Shown here piece after piece: positions 7,675 to 16,539 of a DNA stretch of 64,000 nt (positions are counted from its first letter, which is position 1; every line of letters begins with the position of its first letter). The translations under genes and the position numbers were made by a program. Under the pieces are notes generated by a model. It made no database searches and had not been told where the DNA came from. It saw nothing but the letters and a program-made list of their open reading frames with translations. Origin of the DNA: Acidimicrobiia bacterium (GTDB taxonomy: Bacteria > Actinomycetota > Acidimicrobiia > Spongiisociales > Spongiisociaceae); assembly GCA_009841105.1 (NCBI GenBank), contig VXMM01000056.1, positions 1 through 64,000 of the forward strand. The letters run 5' to 3'.

Positions 7675-9819
7675 ATGGAACGCGACCCCACTGTTTCCGG
7701 CGCCGATCCGGCTCTCCGGTCCCGGCTGTGGCCCGGCTTCGCTTTGCTGGGTGTGGTGGCGGCGGGCGCCGCTCTCGCCGTTTCCGAACTGGTGGCGAGC
7801 CTCTCCCCTTCCGCCCCGTCGCTGGTGCGCACCATCGGACAGCGGGTCATCGACGTCACCCCCGTACCTGTCGTGGATTGGGCCATCGCGATGTTCGGGA
7901 CCAACGACAAGTTGGTGCTGGTGATCGGGATAGTCATAGTTTCGCTCGGGATCGGCGCCCTTCTCGGCCTCCTGTCCAGGGACCGCCCTGGCATGGCCGC
8001 GGCCGGCTTCGCGGTGTTTGGCGCGGTCGGGTTCGTGGCCGGTTTGACCGATCCGCTGGCAGGGGCGGCTCTCACCCTGGTGGCTGCCTTGGCTGCGGCG
8101 GGCTTGGGCGTCGGCGTGCTGCTGACGCTCCGGTCTTTGTTGGTGGACGCAACCGCGCCAGGGTCCGGCGCGGTCGTCCGAGCCGGATCGCGGCGCGCCT
8201 TCCTGGTCGCGTCGGCCGCGACGGTGGTCGTGTCGGTGTTCGAAGTGTTCCTCGGTCGATACCTCGGGAGCCGCACACAGTCGGCCGCGGTCGGACGGCA
8301 GCAGGTCACGCTCCCCACGGTATCCGCCTCGCCGGCGCCCGCCGCTACCCCGTCCGAGGACGGCGTGTCCGAAACCACCCTGCCGGAGTTCGAGCCCATC
8401 GACACCACCGTGCCGCAGTTCGACCCGATCGAACCGGAACTCCTTCCGACCGACACTCCCGAAGGGGCCGGGACCGTCCCAGCCGCGGTCGAGACCACCG
8501 AGCCGGCCGAGACCGCCTCGACCACCCAGCCCCCGACCACGGAAACGACCCAAGCACCCGAAACCACCACCACCCAGCCCGCGAGCACGGAAACGACCCA
8601 AGTACCCGAACCAACCACCACCACCGAGCCCACCCAGACGGAGACCACGCAGCCCGCCGAGACCACCACCACACAAGCCACCGCGACAGAAACAACCCAG
8701 GCGGCCGAAACCACCACCACTCAAGCACCCCAGACGACCACCACACAGGCCCCGGAAACGACTACTACCACCCAGGCGCCTCAGACGACCACCACGCAGG
8801 CGCCCGATACCACGACCACAACCCAGGCTCCCCAGACCACGACCACGCAGGCACCCACCACTACCACCACCCAGCCCACCGCTGCTCCGAGGGTCTCGGG
8901 GGTGGCGGCGCCCACCGCCGCCCAGATCGCTTCGGTCGAGGGCGTGTCGGAGCTGATCACGCCCAACGACGAGTTCTACGTGATCGACACCGCGATCGGC
9001 GTTCCCCAGGTTGATCATCGAACGTGGACGCTCTCGTTCACCGGACGGGCTGACAACCCCTTCAGCATCACGTATGACGAGTTGCTGGCCATGCCCTTGG
9101 TGGAGCGCTACATCACGCTCTGCTGCGTGTCGAACCGGGTGGGCGGGAACCTGGTGGGCAACGCCAAGTGGCTGGGCGTTCCGCTAAGGACCCTCGTCGA
9201 GAGGGCTGGTGTCCGCCCGGACGGCAACCAGTTGGTCGGCCGCTCGGTGGACCGGTTCACGGTCGGCTTCCCCACCGCCGCGGTGTTCGACGGGCGGGAG
9301 GCTCTGGTGGCGATCGGGATGAACGGCGAGCCGCTCCCGCTGAAGCACGGGTTCCCGGCCCGCCTCGTCGTCTCGGGGCTGTACGGGTACGTGTCCGCCA
9401 CCAAGTGGCTGACGGAGGTGGAGTTCACGGGATGGAACGACTTCGACGCCTACTGGGTCCCGAGGGGATGGGCCAAACAGGCGCCCATCAAGACCCAGTC
9501 CCGGATCGACACACCGCGCGAGGGGACCATCACGGCCGGGCCTAACGTCATAGCCGGAGTCGCATGGGCCCAGACCCGGGGCATCTCGAGGGTACAGGTC
9601 CGGGTGGACGATGGTGACTGGTTGAACGCGCACCTTCCCCAGGAACTGTCCATCGATACCTGGCGGCAGTGGTACCTGGAACATGACTTCACGCCCGGCG
9701 CCCACAAGATCGCGGTCAGGGCCGCCGACGGTACCGGCAGGACCCAGACCGGCAATGTCCGCCCACCCCGACCCGACGGAGCGACCGGATACCACACCAT
9801 CCAGGTGCACGCCGCCTGA
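7675..9819 (+). CDS. Membrane-anchored sulfite-oxidase-like molybdopterin oxidoreductase
   Basis: A 714-residue protein in three parts. Residues 1-195 contain about four hydrophobic helices and end in RRAFLVASAATVVVSVFEVF. Residues about 205-405 form an acidic then Thr/Gln/Ala-rich linker made of TTTTQAP-like repeats. Residues about 410-714 are a sulfite-oxidase-fold molybdopterin domain with the likely Mo-ligating Cys in YITLCCVSNRVGG, followed by LVGNAKWLGVPL, and a C-terminal Ig-like dimerisation domain (RVQVRVDDGDW). The catalytic part is predicted to face outside. Actinobacterial relatives with four membrane helices are known, but a linker of about 200 residues is long. The electron acceptor and true substrate are unknown. 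Confidence 0.88.
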   Translation: MERDPTVSGADPALRSRLWPGFALLGVVAAGAALAVSELVASLSPSAPSLVRTIGQRVIDVTPVPVVDWAIAMFGTNDKLVLVIGIVIVSLGIGALLGLLSRDRPGMAAAGFAVFGAVGFVAGLTDPLAGAALTLVAALAAAGLGVGVLLTLRSLLVDATAPGSGAVVRAGSRRAFLVASAATVVVSVFEVFLGRYLGSRTQSAAVGRQQVTLPTVSASPAPAATPSEDGVSETTLPEFEPIDTTVPQFDPIEPELLPTDTPEGAGTVPAAVETTEPAETASTTQPPTTETTQAPETTTTQPASTETTQVPEPTTTTEPTQTETTQPAETTTTQATATETTQAAETTTTQAPQTTTTQAPETTTTTQAPQTTTTQAPDTTTTTQAPQTTTTQAPTTTTTQPTAAPRVSGVAAPTAAQIASVEGVSELITPNDEFYVIDTAIGVPQVDHRTWTLSFTGRADNPFSITYDELLAMPLVERYITLCCVSNRVGGNLVGNAKWLGVPLRTLVERAGVRPDGNQLVGRSVDRFTVGFPTAAVFDGREALVAIGMNGEPLPLKHGFPARLVVSGLYGYVSATKWLTEVEFTGWNDFDAYWVPRGWAKQAPIKTQSRIDTPREGTITAGPNVIAGVAWAQTRGISRVQVRVDDGDWLNAHLPQELSIDTWRQWYLEHDFTPGAHKIAVRAADGTGRTQTGNVRPPRPDGATGYHTIQVHAA
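8515..8882 (+). repeat. Imperfect tandem repeats encoding Thr/Gln/Ala/Pro linker
   Basis: In-frame low-complexity DNA built from ACCACCACC-rich units that encode TTTTQAPQ/E/D variants. It encodes the flexible linker of the sulfite-oxidase-like protein. Units vary in length and third-base usage, so this is degenerate rather than freshly duplicated. It is prone to slippage and length variation. Confidence 0.75.
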
Positions 9820-9870
9820 CACCGGAAGTGGCCACTTTTCCATCATCCGCTTGGACTACGCGCGGACCAG

Positions 9871-9905
9871 TGTACTATCACACTAGTACATTAATGTGCT
9901 ATGAT
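9871..9905 (+). promoter_or_regulatory. Probable his operon operator overlapping an extended -10 promoter
   Basis: TAGTACATTAATGTGCTA (9884-9901) is an 18-bp palindrome with one mismatched pair. It overlaps a second inverted repeat, TGTACTATCACACTAGTACA (9871-9890). The extended -10 sequence TGCTATGAT spans 9897-9905. The site lies about 100 bp upstream of the TrpR-like gene that heads the his operon, in an AT-rich patch within GC-rich DNA. TrpR-superfamily YerC proteins (renamed HisR) regulate histidine genes in Gram-positive bacteria, so binding by the first gene's product is a direct inference. Confidence 0.7.
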
Positions 9906-10003
9906 CTCCGGACTCGCGGCAAACCCGTAGCCAACTACCGACTAGGAACTGATCATCTGGACCCGCGCAGCAGCGCCCGGGTCCTATCTGGAGTGACGAC
10001 CTC

Positions 10004-10318
10004 ATGACCATGCCCGATCACAACTGGAGAACCGGCGATTCCGACGCTTTGTGCCGCGCCCTGCTCAGCCTGGAGACGGTTGACGAGATGGCGCTCTTCC
10101 TGCGCGACCTCTGCACCCGCACCGAAATCGAGGGACTGTCGAGTAGGTGGGCGGTGGCCACGTTGCTCGAGTCCGGCCTCCCCTACCGGCAGGTATCCGA
10201 GCAGACCGGCGCCTCCATCACCACCGTGGGTCGGGTCAACGAGTGGCGCCGGTTCGGGACGGGGGGATACCGCATCGCCCTCGACCGGCTCGACAGGTCC
10301 GATCACGATGCCCGGTAG
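10004..10318 (+). CDS. yerC: TrpR-like regulator of the YerC family, probable histidine repressor
   Basis: A 104-residue TrpR-superfamily DNA-binding protein. The Trp-repressor-like region includes LETVDEMALFLRDLCT, the core SRWAVATLLESGLPYRQVSEQ and the recognition helix TGASITTVGRVNEW. Length and motif order match YerC/YecD proteins. ATG at 10004 is preceded by GGAG at suitable distance. It overlaps hisG by 11 bp and is the first gene of the his operon, with a palindromic operator upstream, so it is probably an autoregulated, histidine-responsive repressor. Histidine as co-repressor is inferred from family knowledge, not visible in sequence. Confidence 0.85.
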   Translation: MTMPDHNWRTGDSDALCRALLSLETVDEMALFLRDLCTRTEIEGLSSRWAVATLLESGLPYRQVSEQTGASITTVGRVNEWRRFGTGGYRIALDRLDRSDHDAR

Positions 10319-11201
10319 GTCGCTCCGGGTCGCCGTACCCAACAAGGGCCGGCTCCGGGAACCCACCATCGCGCTGCTGCGAGAGGCGGGCCTGTCGTTC
10401 GAGCAGAGCGAACGGGCCCTGTCGGTCAGGGTACGAAACGCCGACATCGAACTCCTCTTCGTGCGGGCCGAGGACGTGGTGGACCTGGTGGAGACCAGCG
10501 TGGCCGACCTCGGCGTGACCGGTCTCGACCTGCTCGAGGAGTTGGGGAGGGGGAACGGGGCCGAACATGTGGCTGCCCTCCTGCCGCTCGGCTACGGCCG
10601 GTGCGCCCTGACCGTGGCGGTCCCGGTCGGCTCCCCGGTCCGCGTGCCGGAGGACTTTGGCGACCGGATGACGGTGGCCACGTCACACCCCAACCTGACC
10701 CGAAGGTACTTCTCGAAGCTCGGCAGCCGGGTACTCGTGAAACGGCTGCGCGGCTCGGTCGAGGTCGCTCCCAAGCTGGGGTTCGCGAGCGCTGTGGCCG
10801 ACCTGGTGTCCACGGGAAGCACCATGCTCATCAACGGGCTCCGGCCCGTGGCAAGCATCATGCAGAGCGAGGCGGTGCTCATAGGCACCACCGGGACCGA
10901 AGCACCGGACCCCGATCGGCGCCAGCCCGAGATCGAGAGGGTGGTGACGGCGATCGACTCTGTGCTGGCCGGGAGGAAGAAGCGCTACCTGTTGCTCAAC
11001 GCTCCCCGCGAGACCGTGGTGACAATAACCGCCCTCATTCCTGGCCTCGAGGCGCCCACCGTCATCCCCTTGGCGGAGGACGGCATGGTCTCGATCCACT
11101 CGGTGGTCGGCCGTGACGAGGTCTGGAACCTGCTACCCCTACTCAAGGAGGCCGGGGCACAGGACATCCTGGTCCTTCCGATCGGGCAGCTGATCCCGTG
11201 A
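10308..11201 (+). CDS. hisG: ATP phosphoribosyltransferase, long form
   Basis: A 297-residue HisG catalysing the first committed step, ATP plus PRPP to phosphoribosyl-ATP. The N-terminus reads RVAVPNKGRLREP, followed by DLGVTGLDLLEE and the PRPP loop STGSTMLINGLRP. The C-terminal about 80 residues form the ACT-like histidine-feedback domain (VVTITALIPGLEAPTVIPL), so this is the long, HisZ-independent form. ATG at 10308 overlaps the end of the regulator gene; the stop overlaps hisD by GTGA. Allosteric inhibition by histidine is expected in addition to transcriptional control. Confidence 0.95.
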   Translation: MPGRSLRVAVPNKGRLREPTIALLREAGLSFEQSERALSVRVRNADIELLFVRAEDVVDLVETSVADLGVTGLDLLEELGRGNGAEHVAALLPLGYGRCALTVAVPVGSPVRVPEDFGDRMTVATSHPNLTRRYFSKLGSRVLVKRLRGSVEVAPKLGFASAVADLVSTGSTMLINGLRPVASIMQSEAVLIGTTGTEAPDPDRRQPEIERVVTAIDSVLAGRKKRYLLLNAPRETVVTITALIPGLEAPTVIPLAEDGMVSIHSVVGRDEVWNLLPLLKEAGAQDILVLPIGQLIP

Positions 11202-12544
11202 GCCCTCCCGACTCCTCCTCCCGCCTGTTGAGGGTGCGCCGGCTGGCCGACCCCGATGCTCGCTCCCGCCGGCAGATACTCAGCCGGACGGCCGTGCCCG
11301 ACTCCGGAGTCCGCGAAGCCGTCGCCTCCATCTGCCGGACGATCCGCCGGGACGGCGACCGGGCGCTGGCGGAGGCCGGCGCGTCATATGGCGGCGGGCG
11401 GCCCGATCCCAGGGTGGCGCCGTCCGAGATCTCACTGGCCCTCGACAACATCGAGCCCTTCGTGCGAAAGGCCCTCGAAGGGGCCATCGACGCGGTGCGC
11501 CGGCACCACGAGACCCAGCGACCGGCCGACACCTCGCACGAGACCGCTCCCGGCGTGCGGATCGACCGCCTCTGGACCCCGCTCCGGCGGGTTGGGGCGT
11601 ACGTGCCCGGGGGCAAGGCCAGCTACCCGTCCAGCCTGGTCATGACGGTGGTCCCTAGCCAGGTCGCCGGAGTCGCCGAGATAGCGGTGGCGACCCCGTG
11701 TGACGAGGACGGGGGGATCGACCCCACCCTGCTGGCGGCAGCAGGGCTGCTGGGTGTGGACGAGGTCTACGCCATGGGGGGCGCCCAGGCCATCGCCGCC
11801 CTCGCCTACGGCACCGAGAGCATCCCCCCTGTCGACAAGATCGTGGGGCCGGGCAACGCCTGGGTCACCGCCGCCAAGCTGGAGGTGTTCGGCGCATGCG
11901 CCATCGATCTGCCGGCCGGCCCCAGCGAAGTCCTGGTTCTGGCCGACCACACCGCCGACGCTCGGCTCGTTGCCATCGACCTGCTCTGCCAGGCCGAGCA
12001 TGGTCCCGACTCGCTGGCCGTCCTGGTCACCACCGACCCGGGGTTGGCCGAAGCTGTGGAGACTGAGATCGCCGGTCTGCTACCGCTACTCCCCCGGCGA
12101 GCCATCCTCGCGTCCGCCCTGGCAGACCACGGATGGATTCTGGTAGCCGATTCCATCCACGATGCGGTGGGCTTCGCCAACGAATACGCGGCCGAACACG
12201 TCTCGGTGGTAACCGCCGACGCGCCCGAGACCGCCGCCCGGGTGGTCAATGCCGGATCGGTCTACGTAGGCCGGTGGTCGCCGGAGTCGGCAGGCGACTA
12301 TGCCACCGGCGCCAACCACGTGCTCCCGACCGGAGGGCTTGCCAGATCGCAAGGACCGCTGGGAGTGGGAGACTTCGGATCGTGGCGGCAGGTCCAGACG
12401 CTGACCAGGGAGGGCCTGGCCTCCATCCGAACGGTCATCGAGGACCTCGCCACGGCCGAGGGTCTGGACGCCCACCGGATGGCGGCCTCCATGCGATTCG
12501 ACCCGACCACAACGACCACCACTACTGACGGCGAGGAGGCCTGA
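11198..12544 (+). CDS. hisD: Histidinol dehydrogenase
   Basis: A 448-residue zinc- and NAD-dependent enzyme for the last two oxidations from histidinol to histidine. Conserved blocks include RVGAYVPGGKASYPSSLVM, MGGAQAIAALAYGTESI, DKIVGPGNAWVTAAKL and GPSEVLVLADHTADA followed by QAEHGPDS with zinc and catalytic residues. The C-terminal SAGDYATGANHVLPTGGLA is also typical. GTG start in a GTGA overlap with hisG. The last residues include a short Thr run (TTTTTT). Reads directly into hisB. Confidence 0.95.
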   Translation: MSPPDSSSRLLRVRRLADPDARSRRQILSRTAVPDSGVREAVASICRTIRRDGDRALAEAGASYGGGRPDPRVAPSEISLALDNIEPFVRKALEGAIDAVRRHHETQRPADTSHETAPGVRIDRLWTPLRRVGAYVPGGKASYPSSLVMTVVPSQVAGVAEIAVATPCDEDGGIDPTLLAAAGLLGVDEVYAMGGAQAIAALAYGTESIPPVDKIVGPGNAWVTAAKLEVFGACAIDLPAGPSEVLVLADHTADARLVAIDLLCQAEHGPDSLAVLVTTDPGLAEAVETEIAGLLPLLPRRAILASALADHGWILVADSIHDAVGFANEYAAEHVSVVTADAPETAARVVNAGSVYVGRWSPESAGDYATGANHVLPTGGLARSQGPLGVGDFGSWRQVQTLTREGLASIRTVIEDLATAEGLDAHRMAASMRFDPTTTTTTTDGEEA

Positions 12545-13144
12545 ATGCCCCGCAAAGCCAACTTCGGGCGCAGCACCAAGGAGACCCGGGTGTCGGTGAC
12601 CCTCGACCTCGACGGGACCGGCGATGCCACCGTCCGGACCGGGGTCGGTTTCTTTGATCACCTGTTCACCTCGCTCGCTCACCATGCCCTGTTCGATCTG
12701 ACCGTCATCACGGAAGGCGACCTGGAAGTGGACGACCACCACACGGTGGAGGACACCGCCCTGTGCGTGGGTGAGGCGCTCGGCGCCGCCCTGGGCGAAC
12801 GAACCGGCATCCACCGTTTCGGTGACGCAAGGGTGCCGATGGACGAGGCCATCGGCTCGGCCACCGTGGACGTGGGAGGCCGGCCATACTCCGTGATCGA
12901 CCTGGAACTGGCCACCCCCGCCATCGGCAACCTGACCGCCCAGAACATCCCGCACGCCCTGGAGTCGTTCGCCCGATCCGCCGGGATCACGATGCACGTG
13001 ACCGCCACCGGGCGGAACGACCACCATGTGGCCGAGGCCGCCTTCAAGGCTCTGGCCCGGGCCCTGCGGGCCGCCGTCTCCCCCGACGAACGGCGCAGCG
13101 GCGTGCCCTCCACCAAGGGAGCACCCTCGCAGGTGGCCTCATGA
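12545..13144 (+). CDS. hisB: Imidazoleglycerol-phosphate dehydratase
   Basis: A 199-residue monofunctional HisB that dehydrates IGP to imidazole-acetol phosphate. Both manganese-binding repeats are visible, DDHHTVEDTAL and NDHHVAEAAFKAL, plus GFFDHLFTSLAHH at the N-terminus. ATG follows the hisD stop directly, with GAGGAGG just upstream as ribosome-binding site. There is no fused histidinol-phosphatase domain, and neither hisC nor a histidinol-phosphatase gene is nearby. The stop overlaps hisH by ATGA. Confidence 0.95.
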   Translation: MPRKANFGRSTKETRVSVTLDLDGTGDATVRTGVGFFDHLFTSLAHHALFDLTVITEGDLEVDDHHTVEDTALCVGEALGAALGERTGIHRFGDARVPMDEAIGSATVDVGGRPYSVIDLELATPAIGNLTAQNIPHALESFARSAGITMHVTATGRNDHHVAEAAFKALARALRAAVSPDERRSGVPSTKGAPSQVAS

Positions 13145-13800
13145 ACTCTCCGCCCCTCGTGGCGGTGATCGACCACGGCGCCGGCAACCTGGTCTCGATC
13201 AGCCAGGGTCTGGAGCGGGCCGGGGCGAGGGTGGCCATCGCCACCGGTCCGGCGGACCTCTCGGGCGCCCAGGCCGTGGTCCTGCCGGGCGTGGGCGCGC
13301 CCGGCGCTGCCATGAGCCGGCTGACGGACGAAGGGCTCGTGGAACCGCTCAAGACATGGAAACGGCCGCTCCTCGGTATCTGCATCGGCCTGCAGCTGTT
13401 CTTCGAGGTGAGCGACGAGGACGGACAGGCCTGCCTGGGCCTGGACCGGGGGCGGGTGCGCAGGCTCGAGGACGCTCCGCTGCTCCCCCACATCGGATGG
13501 AACGACCTGGTCTTCCCCGCGAACGGCCCCGGCCGGGATCCGCTGTTCGACGGCATTTCCCCGGAGGCGACCTTCTACTTCGTCCACAGCTACGCGCCGG
13601 TTCCCGAGGATCCGACCATCACCATCGCCTACGCCGAGTATCCCCGCCCGTTCACGGCCGCCGTTCGCAGCGCCGGGCGGATCGGTGTGCAGTTCCACCC
13701 GGAGCGGAGCGGTGATCAGGGTCTTCGAGTTCTGGCCAATTTCGTGGCCGAGGTCGAGCAGTGGTCCCCGCCGGCCGGCGGTCCTGGGGCCGCCGGATGA
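13141..13800 (+). CDS. hisH: Imidazole glycerol phosphate synthase, glutaminase subunit
   Basis: A 219-residue class I glutamine amidotransferase that supplies ammonia to HisF. The nucleophile Cys is in [11 protein letters not shown], and the His/Glu pair is in [12 protein letters not shown]. The N-terminal [19 protein letters not shown] contains the P-loop-like oxyanion region. ATGA overlaps on both sides, with hisB and hisF, fit translational coupling of the two synthase subunits. Confidence 0.94.
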   Translation: MNSPPLVAVIDHGAGNLVSISQGLERAGARVAIATGPADLSGAQAVVLPGVGAPGAAMSRLTDEGLVEPLKTWKRPLLGICIGLQLFFEVSDEDGQACLGLDRGRVRRLEDAPLLPHIGWNDLVFPANGPGRDPLFDGISPEATFYFVHSYAPVPEDPTITIAYAEYPRPFTAAVRSAGRIGVQFHPERSGDQGLRVLANFVAEVEQWSPPAGGPGAAG

Positions 13801-14558
13801 GCCTGCGGACGCGCATCATCGCCTGCCTGGACGTCAAGCACGGACGGGTGGTGAAAGGGGTGAACTTCGTCAACCTCACCGACGAGGGCGATCCGGTGGA
13901 GCTGGCCGGCCGTTACGCCGAGGAGGGGATGGACGAGATCGTCTACCTGGACATCGCCGCCTCCCCGGAGGGCCGCTTCGCCTTCCTCGACGTGGTCCAT
14001 CGCACCGCCGAGAACGTCTTCGTCCCGCTCACCGTGGGCGGCGGGGTGCGGGAGCCGGACGACATGCGCCGCGTGCTCCGGGCCGGGGCGGACAAGGTGT
14101 CTCTGAACACCGCCGCCGTGCGCACCCCAGGCCTCCTGGACCGGTGTTCCGAGGCGTTCGGGAGCCAGTGCGTGGTGCTCGCGATAGACGCCAAGGCCAT
14201 GCCCGGAGGGTCGTGGAACGTCTACGTGACCGGCGGGCGCCACGACACCGGGCGTGATGCGGTGGAGTGGGCCACGGAAGGGGTCGCTCGCGGCGCCGGC
14301 GAGATCCTGCTTACCTCCATGGACCGGGACGGCACCAACATCGGCTTCGACACCCAGCTGCTCCGGGCGATCACCGCCGCGGTGGATGTACCCGTGATCG
14401 CCTCGGGAGGCGCCGGCCGTCCCCACCACTTCGTCGAGGCGGTAGAGGCCGGGGCGTCGGCGGTGCTGGCCGCCTCGATCTTCCACCGGCGCGAGGTGGA
14501 GCTGGGCGAGATCAAGCGGGCGATGAGCGAAGCAGGGATACCGGTCCGCCGTGTCTGA
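13797..14558 (+). CDS. hisF: Imidazole glycerol phosphate synthase, cyclase subunit
   Basis: A 253-residue beta/alpha-barrel cyclase that forms IGP and AICAR using ammonia from HisH. It starts [21 protein letters not shown], with the first catalytic Asp in CLDV; the second is in LAIDAKA. Phosphate loops GGGVREPDD and [10 protein letters not shown] are intact. ATG at 13797 overlaps hisH; the frame is open a little further upstream, but the family N-terminus begins here. It overlaps hisIE by 8 bp. Confidence 0.95.
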   Translation: MSLRTRIIACLDVKHGRVVKGVNFVNLTDEGDPVELAGRYAEEGMDEIVYLDIAASPEGRFAFLDVVHRTAENVFVPLTVGGGVREPDDMRRVLRAGADKVSLNTAAVRTPGLLDRCSEAFGSQCVVLAIDAKAMPGGSWNVYVTGGRHDTGRDAVEWATEGVARGAGEILLTSMDRDGTNIGFDTQLLRAITAAVDVPVIASGGAGRPHHFVEAVEAGASAVLAASIFHRREVELGEIKRAMSEAGIPVRRV

Positions 14559-15189
14559 CGTGCGCATCACCTGGGACGACCGCGGGCTGGTTCCGGCCAT
14601 CGTCCAGCACCACCGGACCGCCGAAGTGCTGATGATGGCGTGGATGGACCGGGAGGCGCTGGGGCTCACCCTGTCCAGCGGCCAGGTGCACTTCTGGTCG
14701 CGCTCCCGCCGGAAGCTGTGGAAGAAGGGCGAGACCAGCGGCAACACCCTCCGGCTGGTCGAGATGGGCGTGGACTGCGACCGTGACACGCTGGTCGTGA
14801 AGGTCGCGCCGGCCGGGCCGGTCTGCCACACCGGAAGCCGCACCTGCTTCGAGGACCTCGACGGTGCGGAGAGTCCTGCTCCGCAAGGTTTCGCCGACCT
14901 GGAAGTGCTGTGGCGGACCATCGCCGACCGGATCTCGTCGGCGTCCACAACCGGTTCCTACACCGTCCGGCTGGCCGAGGGTGGGCCGCCTGCCACCGGA
15001 CGCAAGCTGATCGAAGAGGCCTCGGAACTGGCCGAGGCCGCTCTCCTCCACCGCTCGGGCCGGGCCGATGACCGCCGGGTGGCCGAGGAGGCGGGAGACC
15101 TCATCTACCACCTGCTCGTCCTGCTGGCGGAGCGGGGTGTCAGCGCCCGAGAAGTGTTAGGGGAACTGGCCTCCCGCCGCGCACCCTGA
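14551..15189 (+). CDS. hisIE: Bifunctional phosphoribosyl-AMP cyclohydrolase / phosphoribosyl-ATP pyrophosphatase
   Basis: A 212-residue fusion performing steps 2 and 3 of the pathway. Residues about 1-110 are His[28 protein letters not shown] and the zinc-Cys segment [12 protein letters not shown]. Residues about 118-212 are His[26 protein letters not shown] and [14 protein letters not shown], with metal-binding acids. GTG start inside the end of hisF. Separate hisI and hisE genes are common in actinobacteria, so the fusion is a mild taxonomic clue. It is the last gene of the operon. Confidence 0.94.
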   Translation: MSDVRITWDDRGLVPAIVQHHRTAEVLMMAWMDREALGLTLSSGQVHFWSRSRRKLWKKGETSGNTLRLVEMGVDCDRDTLVVKVAPAGPVCHTGSRTCFEDLDGAESPAPQGFADLEVLWRTIADRISSASTTGSYTVRLAEGGPPATGRKLIEEASELAEAALLHRSGRADDRRVAEEAGDLIYHLLVLLAERGVSAREVLGELASRRAP

Positions 15190-15594
15190 TACACACCACG
15201 GTGGCCGCACGTTGATTCGGTTGACGGCGGCCATTGGCTGACTCTTTACGGCGGATCTGCCCTCATCACAGCACCGCTATGACAAGGCCGGCAGCGGAGG
15301 CCACAGATGCGACCATCAATGTGGCGAGCCACATCGTTTCCCGGAATCGGGCTCTGTCGGATTTCTGAATCGCCTCCATTACCTGAGCTTGCATTTCAGC
15401 CTGGAGCCGCCCGGTCTGCGCTTCTACGTAGCCTTAGTAGCGGGGGCCATCGGGTGTCCTCTTCCCTGTGGGTGGTTCGGCCTCACGCCTCGGCCTCGGC
15501 GTCATCCTTGGCATCCACTGGCGTCCGCCGGGCCGGGTCGGCTACCAGCGAGCCGGCGGTAGTCTCCGACCCGTCTAGAGAAGGGGGACGGGGC
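15190..15594. other. Intergenic stretch between hisIE and SPFH gene
   Basis: About 405 bases. The only coding-like signal is a short minus-strand membrane-segment frame (15266-15394, listed separately). The plus frame that runs into the SPFH gene from 15307 lacks a ribosome-binding site and family similarity, so it was not used as the gene's start. No clear operon terminator was found after hisIE. Confidence 0.4.
15266..15394 (-). pseudogene. Remnant of a coiled-coil/transmembrane small protein
   Basis: A 42-residue minus-strand frame reads as a charged amphipathic segment ([19 protein letters not shown]) followed by one transmembrane helix ending at the stop ([20 protein letters not shown]). 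The same frame continues upstream in keeping with a heptad-like segment ([11 protein letters not shown]) until a TAA about 40 bp upstream of the ATG. There is no ribosome-binding site. This looks like the 3' end of a decayed gene for a small coiled-coil protein with a C-terminal membrane anchor; a real small protein is the alternative. Confidence 0.35.
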
Positions 15595-16458
15595 ATGATC
15601 GAGGAACGGATCCGCAAGGCGCCGTCGGGTGTGCTGGCGCTGGTGATCCTGGTGCTGCTGTTCGCCCTGGACATCTACATGCTGATCAGAGGCATCATCG
15701 ACGGGACGCTTTGGCTGATCCTGGTCACATCGTTGCTGGTCCCGGTCATCCTCTTGCTGTCGGCAGGCCTGTTCACGGTGGCCCCGAACGAGGCTCGCGT
15801 GCTCCAGCTGTTCGGAAGCTACGTGGGCACGGTCCGCGACACCGGACTCCGGTACACCAACCCGCTCTACTCGAAGAGACGCATCTCCGTGCGGGTCCGC
15901 AACTTCGAGACGGAGCGTTCGAAGGTCAACGACACCGACGGCAACCCGATCGAGATGGCCGCCGTGGTGGTATGGAAGGTGGCCGACACGGCCGAGGCCA
16001 GCTTCGAGGTGGACGACTACGTCAACTTCGTGCATGTCCAGAGCGAGTCGGCCGTGCGCAACCTGGCTACCCGGTACCCGTACGACACGCAGCAGGAGGG
16101 ACAGATCTCGCTGCGCGGCGACACCGAGGAGATCGCCGACCAGCTCAAGACCGAGATCCAGGGCCGGCTCGGCACGGCGGGGGTAGAAGTGCTCGAAGCC
16201 CGGATCACCCACCTCGCCTACGCGCCGGAGATCGCCTCGGCGATGCTCCAGCGCCAGCAGGCCGGGGCCATCATCGCCGCCCGCAGCCAGATCGTGGAAG
16301 GTGCGGTGAGCATGGTCGAGATGGCCCTCGAAGGGCTGTCCACCCGCGGGATCGTCGAGCTGGACGAGGAACGCAAGGCGGCCATGGTGAGCAACCTGCT
16401 CGTGGTCCTCTGCGGCGACAAGGCCACCCAACCGGTCCTCAACACCGACACGCTATAG
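15595..16458 (+). CDS. SPFH/band 7 (stomatin-prohibitin-flotillin) membrane protein
   Basis: A 287-residue SPFH protein. Two hydrophobic segments occupy about residues 12-60. The band 7 domain begins [21 protein letters not shown] and contains [27 protein letters not shown] and [19 protein letters not shown], followed by a helical [18 protein letters not shown] oligomerisation segment. Likely organises membrane microdomains or associates with proteases. GAAGGGGG precedes the ATG. The NfeD or FtsH partners often seen with SPFH proteins are absent. A short palindrome (16473-16489) lies just after the stop. Confidence 0.9.
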   Translation: MIEERIRKAPSGVLALVILVLLFALDIYMLIRGIIDGTLWLILVTSLLVPVILLLSAGLFTVAPNEARVLQLFGSYVGTVRDTGLRYTNPLYSKRRISVRVRNFETERSKVNDTDGNPIEMAAVVVWKVADTAEASFEVDDYVNFVHVQSESAVRNLATRYPYDTQQEGQISLRGDTEEIADQLKTEIQGRLGTAGVEVLEARITHLAYAPEIASAMLQRQQAGAIIAARSQIVEGAVSMVEMALEGLSTRGIVELDEERKAAMVSNLLVVLCGDKATQPVLNTDTL

Positions 16459-16539
16459 GAGCGGCGCCGAGCCCGATGGTCACCATCGGTGTACCTGGGA
16501 AACCGGGGGCTTACACTTGTCTCGGGGGCGAGGGTTCTG

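Noticed and set aside
7594-9018. Long antisense open frame opposite the Thr-rich linker
   Set aside because: Product is Gly/Arg low-complexity, created by GC-rich repeat codons read in the other direction.
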